A stretch of DNA of 64,000 nucleotides from assembly GCA_963969595.1 (NCBI GenBank), contig OZ018409.1, positions 16,958,975 through 17,022,974 of the forward strand. The letters are read 5' to 3'. Positions within the stretch are counted from its first letter, which is position 1, and each line of letters starts with the position of its first letter. The stretch is from Neckera pumila (Eukaryota > Streptophyta > Bryopsida > Hypnales > Neckeraceae). The notes beneath the pieces were generated by a model. It searched no databases. It was not told where the DNA came from and saw nothing but the letters and a program-made list of their open reading frames with translations. Below, piece after piece: positions 52,229 to 63,325 of the stretch. The translations under genes and the position numbers were made by a program.

Positions 52229-55200
52229 ATGGCACCAAAGATTCATTCAAAGTGGTTGGAGCACAGATGGTGGATCGTAGCAATAAACAGTAAAAAGTCT
52301 TCTTTGTGGATCACAGATTTCCCAATTGGGCAGGGGACTTATGAGTCTGCATTGGCGTCTTCACATGGAGTCATCGAGGGCCTCACGGGCACCGCTGACG
52401 GAGGACTAACTGTGTCGGTGACCACCACAGAAACGACACTTGAGAAGTATAAACTGAAGAAGATGTTGATGATGGCTCCGATTCCGGTACAACTTCTTTC
52501 AGTTCTTACTCCCATACGTAGCTTGAAGAGTGTGGCAAAAGATTGGAAGAAAGTGCCTCATGAATTCCAGATTAAACGAGAGGGAGCGGTTCATAAATTC
52601 ATGGAGATGACCAGTGAACAAGTGCAAGCATTGCGTCATCGATACCGGGAGATTGTAAGCCGTGAAGAATTAGAAAGGATGAACCCAAGTGCTGTCCAAG
52701 AGCGGCCTGCACCAAGAGATCCAGAAGACTTCAATGAAATCTATCGGGATCTTGCTACACCAGTGAATCCAAATTGGGTTCCATTGGATGAACGGAATCG
52801 GAAGCGAGCTGCTGTTCAAGAGGGATTAGGAATCCATGCAGATGAAGGGGTTATTTCTGGTAGACCGAGGGCACAACGTCAACGTCTCCAATCTGCGGCA
52901 ATCAATGTTGTTGTTCAACCTACAGGTCATAATGAAGAGGTACAAGTGCAAGGGAGCGCTGAAGTGAGGCCACCATTAGTGGAGATGGAAGTTGCTGAAG
53001 AATTGTTGCAGTCCGGGGGGGGGGGAACTCAAAATCCTGTATCAAGTGAATCCTCGGTTTTCCCTGAGTTTCCTAGTGAAGGAGAAGAAGGACCTCCAAC
53101 CACGGTCACGGAAGTTGGATCAGGATCAAGATTAAGGCAACCAAGAGTTGGCTCAAGTGACAGAGTATACAGGTCACATGTTGTAGTAGCCAACGTGGAT
53201 GCTGGAAGGGTTGCTGATTGTGCAGAACGGGGTGCTGTTAGGAGACGGGATGTTGGTGCAAGACGTAGTGCTGGAAGAGCACGTGGTGGACCGGAGTTGC
53301 AACATGATTCTGCAGTGCCAGACATTTCTGGAGACCAATCAAGGCGGCGCACTCGTGCAACAAATGCTGCAGAAGAGCAAGGCATTAGGAAGCAAACAAC
53401 AGCACAGATACGTCGTCGAAGAGCAGCCTTGCAAAACCGCCCTCCACAAGGAAATGATGGCGAAAATGATATTATTGAGGATGATTCCTCTGAGGGTGAA
53501 CCGGAGCAAGAGCCTAGAAGAGTATTGCCGAAGAGTATTACGAAAGCACCTGTGGTTTTTCCTACAGAGACCGAGTACAGAGCAGGATATATATGGGGGC
53601 AGAGTTTGATTTTTGATGCAAAGATTGATAGCATCACCGAAGTGGCTAACGCAGAGACAAACCACAGGGTGCTAATGGATTGGCGTGTAAATGAAATGTA
53701 CGAGCGCCTCAGGGGATCCGAAGCTGATGGAGTCAGTGCGATTACCCTTCGTCCCATTGCATATCGCTATGACAGTAATAATGACGAGGGCGAGACAGAG
53801 GTGATAGAGGTGCCATTCAGCCAGGAAAGTACTGCACGTGAATTTGAAGCCGTGTATTTAAGACATTGCCAAGTGAATTCATCCCTCTCGACCAGCGCAT
53901 TACAAAAAAGGTGGCTAGAGAGCAATATTGTATGGGAGCCAGTAGATGGCCAACATATTGTTGGTGCTTGTAAACGAGCCCAACGGGAAAAAGAAGAGGG
54001 ACACTTATCCAATGAAGAGTATCATGCGCAGTTTCAAAGACGGAAAGCAAAATTTCTGGTTTACAACAATCCTCAATTTTGTATAGAGGCGTCTGTGAAA
54101 ATCAATGCAAAGGAGTTTGACAGGAAGTTCTTCACCACACATTATGAGAATCTCATCAAACTACGCGATATATGGAAAGCGTGTGGAAGACCAAGTGTTG
54201 TTACTCGAGCTAATGATGCACATAGGGCAAAAGCATTGACAATGGCTGCGAATGCGTTACATTTGAGTCAAAATTTATCGAAGCATGTATCATTGGGGGA
54301 GCTGTCGAGAAAGATGGTGGATTATACACGCCACGCTTGGCATGAAGATGAAGAGTCCTATAAGGCCATCTTGCAGGTGTGCAAAGATTATGAGGACAGG
54401 AAATTGTTTTTCAGCAAGAAGGCGGAAGATAAATGGAAGAAGATGGCTAGAGATCGGAATCTTGATGTCACAGTGGATGGGAACCCAAAGAGGAAGAGGA
54501 TGGAGAAGACCTGGTGGAGGCCCTTGAATAGCATTTCTACGGAAAACTATGTACGTGTGGTCCAGAAGATGGCTGCAAAGGATGTGGTGAATGGAAAGCG
54601 AGCTTCGCAGCGATACTATTTCAATGATGCTGCTTCTGCAAACCCCTCTAAAGGTACAGTGGCATATGCGGTGGACACTTTACAGCGCAAAGATGCAATC
54701 AGAAACCAAATTCGGTTTCTTATGGTAGAAGCAGGGGATGAAAATCCATTGTCCATGGATGATTTCTTCTGCATCGACGCAAGCAAGTATGGAGATGTGG
54801 GAGGAAGATAGTTCATCTTGATGGGGAGGACATTAGATAATGACACAAAGACCTCGTGGATTTTTCCAGCTGTAACGACGGTTCAAATGCTTAGCAGTTT
54901 AGAGAAGGTAGTCCCAGCTTTCGTTAGGCAACACTTTGTGGATATCCGAGCGGGTCGCAAAGGTTATGTGGGATATGGTTGAGACGTTCAGGATGTATCG
55001 AATGCTCGCTGGAATTGGCAAGTTGCAATCTCTGTAGTGCAACACGAAGAGCGTGAAGCTTTATTTCACGTGAGATGTAGAGGAGGGTTCTTTGAGGACG
55101 AGTACATTGAACTTGGCGAACCATGTTTATGGATTTTTGATTGTAGACGTGGAGGTTCCCAAGGAGAGGACATCGCATGGTCGAACGAGGATTACAGCAA

Positions 55201-56626
55201 GGTTGTGCAACAACTGAAGAACTGGATGTCTTGCATTTTTCATTGGAATGCCGTGTTTATGTTTCCACCAGGCGTATTTTTTGACGAAGAGATGGAGTCA
55301 AGGATGGCGTTGCCAGAGGGTTGCCACGTGCTCCGAGGTTCTTGGATATTTCAAGCAGAGACAGTGTCCTCATACGTGCATGATTTGCGGCATGGCGAGC
55401 AACGACGACGCGGTGTACAATCCATTGGTGGCATTCTCATCATCATGAATTATCCCGAGGAGAGTGGGTTCATGGAAAACCTCCCTAACAGTACGGACGA
55501 CTTACAAGTTATATTTCAAGACTCGTGGAGTACGGAAGTGATGCCTCGAACGCAAGACAAGTTTGAGAGGACACCAATAGAGTTGAAGAGATTGGTACAA
55601 ATGTATTTGCCACGCAATTGGGGGTTGGTAACATTGGGCATAACAATGGCAATGCCAGGGATTTTAGAGACAGGATATGTGGGTCATGATGTCATCATCA
55701 TGGAAGGTGTGTCCGTCAAAACACAATTTGTGTACGACAGATTGCAATCGATGTATGGGGAGAAGTTGGTGATGGTGAACAGTGTGAATATGGCCGCCGA
55801 ACGCAGACCCTCACAAGTGTTGACTACAGAAGAGAGCTTGCCTGTTTCCGATGTTTCTGAAACAAATGGAGCTGTGCCACGTGGTAGAGTTGAAAGACTA
55901 CCGCGGTCATCCAGGGACTCTTCCGATGAAGAAGAAAGATTTCAAGTGACTAGACGGGGAAGGGGGAAGGGAAAAGCCGTAGCAGTTGATTCGGGAGACT
56001 CATCGACAAACGAAGATGAGAGTGATGCCGAACGGACAGAATCTGACAGATTACCAAGTGCTGGCCGAAGTTTAGGTTCTCGTAACACTGATGCAATCAG
56101 TGACGCCCGTGGTGACCAAGCAAACTTGATGGAAGTGGAACAAGATCCGGATTTTATTGTTGCAGAAGCAGTTGATGAGATGGACGACGTGGAACCGGAA
56201 CAAGTTGAAGGAGGCGTAGGAGAAAGTGCAGATACAACAGCACCAACGGAGTCCATGTCAGCATTCTCTGCATTTAGCGAATTGGATCAAATGAACTTTG
56301 TCCCGGATGGTGAAGGATGTTATCGTAATAGGGACAACGTTCGATTCACTCGAACAGGTGAAGGACCACATTACATTTATCACCGGATGACTTCCATCTT
56401 GGAAGGACCTTCTATGTCACCAACTTTATCAGAAAGAGTAACAACGCCTATTGCAAGCGCTACGGTGGATACAGCATTGTAGTATACCTCTCTGCCTCCA
56501 GTGAGTCCAATCAGTGGACCAAGTGCACATGATCAAGCGGAGTCAATTGGTAGAGGAGAAGGAGACCACTTTGAACAATCATCTGCACGAGTGTTGGAGA
56601 CACCGGATGAAATAGGGCCGTTATAA
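52229..56626 (+). pseudogene. ParB/DGQH-like plus degenerate permuted DNA methyltransferase-like protein, three in-frame stops
   Basis: One frame of 1466 codons from ATG 52229 to TAA 56626, with internal stops TAG 54809, TGA 54980 and TAG 56480. It stays open and in phase across all three. Order: N-terminal globular part (1-200); acidic and Arg-rich linker (200-430); a domain at about 440-640 with WEPVDGQHIVGA (569-580), resembling the DGQH/DGHHR motif of ParB/sulfiredoxin-fold proteins; a helical part; then about 940-1180. This last part has CLWIFDCRRGG at the position of the DPPY motif, and RTPIELKRLV...NWGLVTLGITMAMPG...GYVGHDVIIMEG in the arrangement of motifs X and I of permuted N4/N6 methyltransferases (KPleLl...FxGxG...E). 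The catalytic residues are missing (DPPY to DCRR, no FxGxG), so methylation activity is doubtful. The tail is acidic and low-complexity. ParB-methyltransferase fusions are known from phages and mobile DNA; this assignment is motif-based. A run of 11 G at 53015-53025 is a slippage risk. Confidence 0.6.
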
Positions 56627-57120
56627 TAGACATAGTAGTGCATGTGATGGTAGAATAAAGTATGTGAGAGTAGAGACGTTGTGTGTTAGTTTTAAAAGTC
56701 TATGAAGATGTTCAAATGACTATATGGTATTATATTGATGTGAGCACATAATTTAAAAATGTGAAGGTAGTTGCTAAACCTTCAATGTCATTCTGGATTT
56801 ATAAATAAATATTCCTAAAATTATAGTGAAAATTGCTGCACGCATGATATCCGCATTTAAATATTATAACACTCATGTAATAGCAATGTACAAAGCAGAA
56901 AGATTAATACATAAGACCAAAAAAAATGATTAATAGGAAGAAATAAAATGTGTTGGACTTGTGTGTCTCTTGGAAGAACTGAAATTGCATCTTCATAGAG
57001 AGTTTGCATTCAAAGTGATAGTATTGCATGATGAAATTAAAAAATGGATTTCTTTAAAATCTGGGGGGTACTCAAGTTTTTGATAACACATTTTTTGTGA
57101 ATAGTTTTGCATATGATCAT
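56627..57120. other. 3' flank of the right-hand frame
   Basis: AT-rich DNA without a gene. It leads into the tag region that may mark the element end. Confidence 0.5.
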
Positions 57121-57325
57121 TGCACTTGGCCAAGTGCAAAAATGCCTAATTCGGTGTTATTCTAAGCTTGGTCAAAAATACGTGCACCTATAGATCCGGA
57201 ATGGTCACTGGTCGAGAATGGGTGGCTCTACCTTATACATCATTTCATACACCTTGTATGTCAAATATACAAAAAAACACCATGCAACCCAAATTAGGCT
57301 TTCAGACCCCCAAGGGTTAACACAT
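57121..57325. repeat. Right-hand terminal-type repeat with palindrome
   Basis: Contains the perfect 18-base palindrome TGCACTTGGCCAAGTGCA (57121-57138), tag B complement (about 57127-57155), tag A complement (57216-57236) and a B-like piece in the opposite sense (ACCCAAATTAGGCTT, about 57287). Both tags recur inverted at 35396-35770. Confidence 0.6.
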
Positions 57326-59720
57326 TCATTGAAACTAGATATACCTTTTCTACATATACCTAATTTTGATATTGAAAAATGGAGACAAAAATTGGAAAAT
57401 TTTCAATTTTTGCAAGATTGGATATTGGATCCATCTGTCGGTGTACAATGTGTTGCCGCTATCAACTTCCCCACTGCTTGCTGTTTGCCGACCACACAGA
57501 ACAAGATAAGTAACTAATGCCAAAAAATACGTTACACTTTTAGCTAATCCCTCATCCTCAAAGAATAAATCCATAAAAAGAAGCCATAATTAGTATTTAC
57601 CAAGCTGGCACACAAAACTTCACGTCTGATCCAATTGTCGCCGCTAGTTTGGAACAAAATCGAAACTTCTTGTATCTTCCTGACTTGCGCAACACCTTTA
57701 CATTAAAGCAGCAATATAGACTTCATAGTCTACAGCAGCGGTCTTCAACAACAGTCTTCACTCAGGCTACAATGTTGATTATCACGGCATCAATCTGATA
57801 AGCCTTGAATGCCCCTACGAGCACCTGTTGATTGGTTGGATTGCTTGAAAAGAAAGAGCGAAGGGTGAACAAAGAATCTTTTAACTTAAGTGATTTCGTC
57901 TAGAAAAGCAGGCTGATTTTGAAAATATCACGGTTACATGGTCACATTAATAATCCTGTGTAGCCTGAAAGCTTACTCTAGAATTCGAATTCTCAGCTGC
58001 ACAAGGAGGAAAAATGTAGGGACTGAGCGAGTTATACCTGATTCAAAAAATTAAAGGATGCGCAGAGGTATGCTATGCTTCCCACATATGAGGAAGTTTA
58101 CATACCAGAGCCACACTTTTCCTCCAAAATGGCCTAAGTTGTATACTCAACCGTGCAGCCAAGTCCGTGGAGCAAGCTGAATCGATCATGCCTCAGATTT
58201 AATCAATCTGAATGTGCAGTCACCTCCCTTGCGCCAGAGTGTATGAAATTGGTGAAGTATAAATTTGGCATTAGACCATTAGGTCCTTCGCTAGACTTTG
58301 ATAGAATCAATCTATTCTCTCGAGGCTACCGATACATCAAGCGCTGAGCGAGCTTTTTCGAAGCCTGCATGCTTGAGTTCCTATAAAGATGTATCCACGA
58401 ACCATTCAGAGGGATCTCCGAGTTTTCGATAGAACTTCTGCAACGACCTCCGTACTTAACAGGTGAAGCGTCGACTCATGATACTCAACAATTCCGCAAC
58501 AACTAGGGTGTGAGAAATAAAGCGAGCATGCATCTCTTGCCAACCAGATTGCTCTGCCGTAGAGCTAGTTCAAAGTGTCATTCCAAAACGACACGGTCAA
58601 CTAATCAGCAGAAGATAGCCTTCCATGTTCCAAAGAGAGGAGTCACCACTCACCAGCACCACAGCTTCGTTTTCTTCTGACCTCGGGACTGCGATGACGC
58701 CGACATATTCACACTATCAAGCTTCCCTCCTGAGGTGGATATCGAGAGCATGAGGAGGTGATCAACAGACTAAACTTAAGATAAGAGGATACTAAAACTG
58801 TAAGGAACCTGATCCATTGTCCTCTACTGATCCTTGTTACCGAGAGGAATTCTCCTATTCATACACTCGGCTGGACAACTGATGTAAGCATGACTTGGCT
58901 AAATGACTGCAATCTCTGAGGTCCCAGATCTTTGAATGTAAATGGGATGTTTTACCATCACTAATAGTGGTTAAGAACCCCTCACCCACCCACTATTAAT
59001 AGCAGAAGAAATTCATACATATTTGATCTGAAACAAATTTGGTTGTTGTACCCAAAGATCTTTCCACAGTACTACACCAATCTCCAAGAAACACACTCCT
59101 ACATATGTTAAATACTCATAGTGCCGCAATATTAGTATCCATTACCTTAAACAACACAAGCCGTCAAGCCCTTTGCCATGTGATACCATCCTCAGGAATT
59201 ATTGAAGACTTTGCACGGGTATGTAAGTTCTGTACCATGGTTGCCTTCCAGCTTTGTGGACACATGCTAGAAGTTCTAAACGCAAAGATGTCAAAACTTT
59301 TAAGCACAGGAGAACAAAAAGAACAACTCCTCTGTCACCAAAACACACAATCACAATTCACAAGGAAGCTAATCATCATAGCCATGGAGAATTGCAATTA
59401 AAACCACGGCAGAAGCTAAACAATAAACACCGCTGTAGCATACAACCCTGTGAAGGGTGAGCTGCTGCTTTGCTTCACTATCTCTAAAAATGAGAGGGAT
59501 GGAGTTCAACCTCGAAGTCAGACGACAATGCTATTTGTCCATCTGGTCAATCTAACTAGAACTATGTACAAAGGCCTAGGTCGTCTACCCTGTTCGACAT
59601 CCACAAGGGGATGATCGACGCAGGAATCAACCAGGAGAGGACTATTGTACAAATGCATCTGTGCACCCTGCACCACTAGGCACCCGCCATTCGGGTGGCC
59701 GGAGGATTGCTCGCTTTCTT
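57326..59720. other. Intergenic region
   Basis: No gene supported. From about 57600 the composition becomes less AT-rich, as around a gene. The part nearest 59720 should hold the 3' untranslated region of the next minus-strand gene. Confidence 0.5.
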
Positions 59721-60391
59721 TCACTCCAGCAATCTCGTCACCACGCGTTGTTGCTCGGGCACGCTAGGAATCATGAACAGGTACTTCGCACGCGGGCTGT
59801 TGTGGATTCGCCGGCGTGGCTGCGGGATCATCATCCCGGTGTCGCCACCTTGCCAGGTCTTCTTCTCGCGTCGATGCGCCACCATCTCTTTCCATTTCAA
59901 TCCATCCTGAGGGGTACACACAACCAAGCATGTTTAGGCTTACGGATTCTCTTCAAGGGATACATACAACCGAGAATGTTTAGGCCTACGGATTCTCTTT
60001 GAGGGATAGAACACACTGTAGGTCGTTGATGAAGAAGCTCTCCAGTGTTGTTACCTGCGTAATGCAGAGCTCGGGTGGTGGACACCGAGCTGGCTGGTCC
60101 AAGTCCATGGGCTCCGAGGGATGCTTCACGGCTTCAAATCTCTCCGTGGACGGCACGCTATGCACTATCGCGGCGGGACTGATCCGGTTGCCTCCAATTC
60201 TTTCTTCCTGCAGCGCGAGGCATATTAGGGTTCCGTTACATCCACAAATTCTACATTAAGAGACCCAACAGCCAAACTACTTTTACTGTAAGATACGCCA
60301 CACACTCATCAGAGAACACCTCGACATTTGAAGTAGAAAACTCAATCGACATCGCGAAGCATTTCGCATCCTCCGTTGGGGCCCATTCCAT
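59721..60391 (-). CDS. Unrecognised small protein, three exons, 149 aa
   Basis: Model: complement(join(59721..59906,60055..60207,60281..60391)). All introns are in phase 0, with GT donors (GTAGTT at 60280, GTAACA at 60054) and AG acceptors (CTGCAG before 60207, CCTCAG before 59906). The total is 450 nt including TGA. The ATG at 60391 is the first after an in-frame TAG upstream. The protein starts MEWAPTEDAKCFAMSIEFST, has a Pro/Asp-rich middle (SEPMDLDQPARCPPPE), then DGLKWKEMVAHRREKKTW and a basic tail ending RVVTRLLE. No signal peptide or membrane segment is seen. I do not recognise the family. The second intron is 147 bases and the first 73. Codon-like composition and matching phases argue for a real gene; the exact start is less sure. 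Confidence 0.5.
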
Positions 60392-61230
60392 ATGCCTCAG
60401 TGGCGGTACAACCCTAGCGCTATCAGATTGCAAATGAAATCTGTTCCCCGAGGGCCTACGGGCTACGACCTACCCCCAGAGTAGCGACGCAGAAAGTGCA
60501 TTCCGAACTTTCGGGGAATTAGCGACTGACCAAGAAATGGTGGTGCCGAGCGCGAGTGCTTGGTCGACTGCACGAGAATTTCGTGAAAGCTCCCACCATG
60601 TCGAGCTCCTCCAATGCTGCACCTGCACACATGCACCCACGACAAGAATTCACAACTTAGCTCAATCTCTTCCACCACCTCTCCTCCACCACCTCTCCTC
60701 CACCATTTCCTTGCACAGTGAATCACAAAGGAGGTTTCTCTGCGCTTTCACAAAGCCACACCTACCTTGCTTCCTTCTCACCCAAGCCATCTCTTCAAAT
60801 CCTATACAACGAGCTCATTCTCACACTCCTCTTCTAGAATACCAACAGCCCCTCCCCCCTCCTCCAATCTCAAATCACAAAAGGCTCTGAAAGCAAATTA
60901 CAATGAATCTGCAACATTTCGTAACGATACACCAGAGCCTGGGAGTACTAAGTTCCAATCTACACACCTTGATGGAGCCGATTCGCACTCAACTCAACCT
61001 CATATCTCAGGGAGGTTAAGTTATCCCTGAAATCACCACCGAACGCCACCATCCGCAGTCAAGGCAAACTAATAAGAAGCTGGACTGTAAAGCGAGAGCA
61101 TCATCGTCGCAGGCAGTCAAACTGACACAAAGCGCAAGTAAGTTAGCTTGGGGCAAGAGCTCCCTCGTCCATGCTGACTACGGGACACACTGCTAACTTA
61201 CTCACATAGTCACATCAGCTTCCTCATGTA
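60392..61230. other. 5' flank of the small gene
   Basis: Less AT-rich than the surrounding intergenic DNA, with C/T-rich stretches (60660-60860) typical of leaders and promoters. ORFs here are proline/serine-rich by-products. No separate gene is supported. Confidence 0.4.
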
Positions 61231-61557
61231 CCTTGAAGAAAACGACTGTCACTGACCCTCAAAAAGCTTTAATGACTTCTGCCAGAGGCTCAGTCACAAT
61301 GCAGCCCAGCTCTACAGCAGACCAAGCTGCTGCTGCTGCTGGAGCTCCTCCTCTTGCAGCAGGGCTGCTTCTGCTTCTGCAGGCAGGCAGCCAGGCCACT
61401 TGGGGTTTAGCCCCCGCGGGCAAAGTGCTCAATAGGGGTTAAACCCTGAGGCATTTGAGTGCCCTGTCTCTCCGGTTCATCCGGTACCAATGTTTATACC
61501 CGCACTTTCGTTCACGTCAAAATTTTACTGTTGCTTTTTACTGCATGTAGTACACCC
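61231..61557. other. CTG-rich low-complexity stretch
   Basis: GCTGCTGCTGCTGCTGGAGC and related triplets at 61320-61395 yield an Ala/Leu-rich ORF (61233-61442) that I do not consider a gene. A GGGGTTAA at 61434-61441, followed by ACCCTGAGGCATTTG, resembles the TTAA-type termini but is unpaired. Confidence 0.55.
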
Positions 61558-62080
61558 ATAATCAACACTGCCCAAAAATGTGACCAAAAATGTGATAGCA
61601 ATGTCACTTTTTCTTTAGATTTTGATTAACACCTTTAATCAACACTACCCAAATGCAATACCTTTGTCACTTTTTCTTTAGGTTTTGATTAACATCAATG
61701 ATCAACACTGTCCAAAATGTGACACTAATGTCACTTTTTCTTTCTATTTTTATTAACATCCATAATCAACACTACCCAAATGTGATACTAATGTCACTTT
61801 TTCTTTAGGTTTTTATTAACATCCATAATTAATACTACTGTACCCCAAATGCAATACCAATGTCACTTTTTCTTTAGTTTTTTCTATTAAAAACCATGAT
61901 CAACGTTGTCAGAAATGCAACACCAATGTTATTTTTTCCAAGGTTTTGATTTTTATTAACACTCACAATCAATAGTGCCCAAAATGCGACACCAATTTCA
62001 TTTTTTTCTTAGGTTTTATTTAACATCTATAATCAGCATTGCCAAGAATGCTACACCAATGCCAATTGTTCCTAGGTTTT
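61558..62080. repeat. Minisatellite, about eight units of roughly 62 bp
   Basis: Each unit runs 'ataatcaacactgcccaaa', 'atgtgacaccaatgtcact', 'ttttctttaggttttgatta', 'acatc'. Units diverge progressively toward the right end. It is not a CRISPR array, since there is no alternation of conserved repeats with unique spacers. Confidence 0.9.
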
Positions 62081-62843
62081 GATTAGAACAAGATGTACAA
62101 AACATGAAAATCTACAAGAATCTATACTACTGTTATTTTTTGGTACAGTACCCAACAATCATATTATGAGCACCTTATTCTACCATTTTAAAGAATTTTG
62201 CACCATCTAGAATACTATTGGCATTGTTTGTTTTGCTTAATCAACATTCAAATTCTTTCACAATCTCAATCAAGCATACCAAATTTCAGTTTCAAAAAAA
62301 CAAAATTCCATTTCTACACAATTGTTTCATTTAATATTCATAAGTTTTACTTTATAATTGGTTAAAAAGCATTGGTGATGATTTTAAAAAATTGATTGCA
62401 TAGAAATGAAAGAAGCATCTATACACTCATCTTTCATGTTTAAATATTGAATTAAGTAACATAAATATGATCTCTACATAATTCAATCTAAAGTATCGTA
62501 TGACCAAACTTCGTAAAATAGATATCTCTTATTGTAATTAGATTTTGACAAACTTTAATTGTACCATCATGTTCAAAGGTACATAAGTAGTCATAGTGTA
62601 AAGATCAATATTGAGCAAGATTATTAGAATGGTACAAGAACTAGATGTTTGAAACATGGTTGTTGGATATTGTACATCTAGAAATATACTATAGTTTGAA
62701 AAATTCATAACTTGTTCACATTGTGCCCAAATAACTCATTCTAAGGTGTGTTGGAATCCCCTTTCAATTGCCAATAGAATGTAAAAAAAGAACAAATTAT
62801 AGATAATTATATAGATGGACACACACATGTATGATTCTACCGG
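62081..62843. other. AT-rich intergenic region
   Basis: No gene or repeat is recognised. Confidence 0.6.
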
Positions 62844-63040
62844 TATAGTAGAACCTCTCTTAGTGCATAGTGCGGGGATTATACACTAAGAGAGGTTTAT
62901 GCAGTAAGAGAGGTTCTGTCATAACTTTGGCTAACGTGGCCTCTCACTATGGGGCCTCCAACTACTGTTCACAAATATCACGACCTCTCTTAGTGCGTAT
63001 ATACACTAAGACAGTATGCACTAAGAGAGGTTCTACTGTA
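62844..63040. mobile_element. pogo/Emigrant-like MITE with hairpin ends
   Basis: The left end TATAGTAGAACCTCTCTTAG and right end CTAAGAGAGGTTCTACTGTA are inverted repeats of about 24 bp, flanked by TA. The terminus resembles the CAGTAAAACCTCT end of the Emigrant/pogo family of plants (established knowledge, recalled). Each end is also a hairpin, since the AACCTCTCTTAGTG word recurs inverted inside (62883-62897, about 62986-63010). It is 197 bp with no coding capacity. Confidence 0.72.
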
Positions 63041-63325
63041 TTTATTCCACCAACAAGAAATTTAAAATTTTAGCTGCACTTGTTATTAGCTGGTTGCTAT
63101 TATGGATTTTGAACAACCAAGTGAACCGACTGAAGGCCGGCGTATCCAATGATGTACAGTACTTAAGTTTATTTTTGAAACTCTATGACTGGTGGCTATC
63201 ATTAGCTCGTACCCAAGTCAGGATAAGAAAAGAATTCCCTTTTCTCTTTTTTGTACCCCATTCAGTTGGCTCAATGATTGTCAGGGTTTAAGCTATTGGT
63301 GCTGAAGAATTTGCTAACCATTCAC
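63041..63325. other. Intergenic spacer
   Basis: No gene seen between the two elements. Confidence 0.6.

Larger units (their letters stand above)
35396..57325. mobile_element. Putative giant DNA element with outward-facing genes
   Basis: Two tags occur in inverted orientation at the flanks. Tag A (TATAAGGTAGAGCCACCCA) is at about 35408-35426 and, complemented, at 57216-57236. Tag B (about 29 identical bases starting AACACCGAATTAGGC) is at 35738-35766 and, complemented, at about 57127-57155. Tag A lies outside B on both sides. The left frame (36046-39246) and the right frame (52229-56626) are transcribed toward the respective ends. Repeats nested between them (41058, 42767) would be later insertions. 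The tags could instead be independent copies of a small repeat, since a third tag A lies near 29590 and a B-like piece at 57278. No target duplication was found. Confidence 0.35.

Noticed and set aside
53029..53757. 242-aa antisense ORF
   Set aside because: It lies opposite the Arg/Ser-rich linker of the plus-strand frame, where composition keeps the opposite strand open. No domain is visible.
54812..55036. Idea that the sequence between the two right-hand ORFs is an intron
   Set aside because: The frame stays open and in phase through this stretch apart from the bordering TAG and one TGA, so it reads as coding sequence with stop mutations.
61233..61442. Ala/Leu-rich 69-aa ORF
   Set aside because: It is produced by a CTG/GCT triplet stretch, with no supporting context.
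61558..62080. Possible CRISPR-like repeat array
   Set aside because: Whole units are repeated without unique spacers and the host is eukaryotic, so it is a minisatellite.
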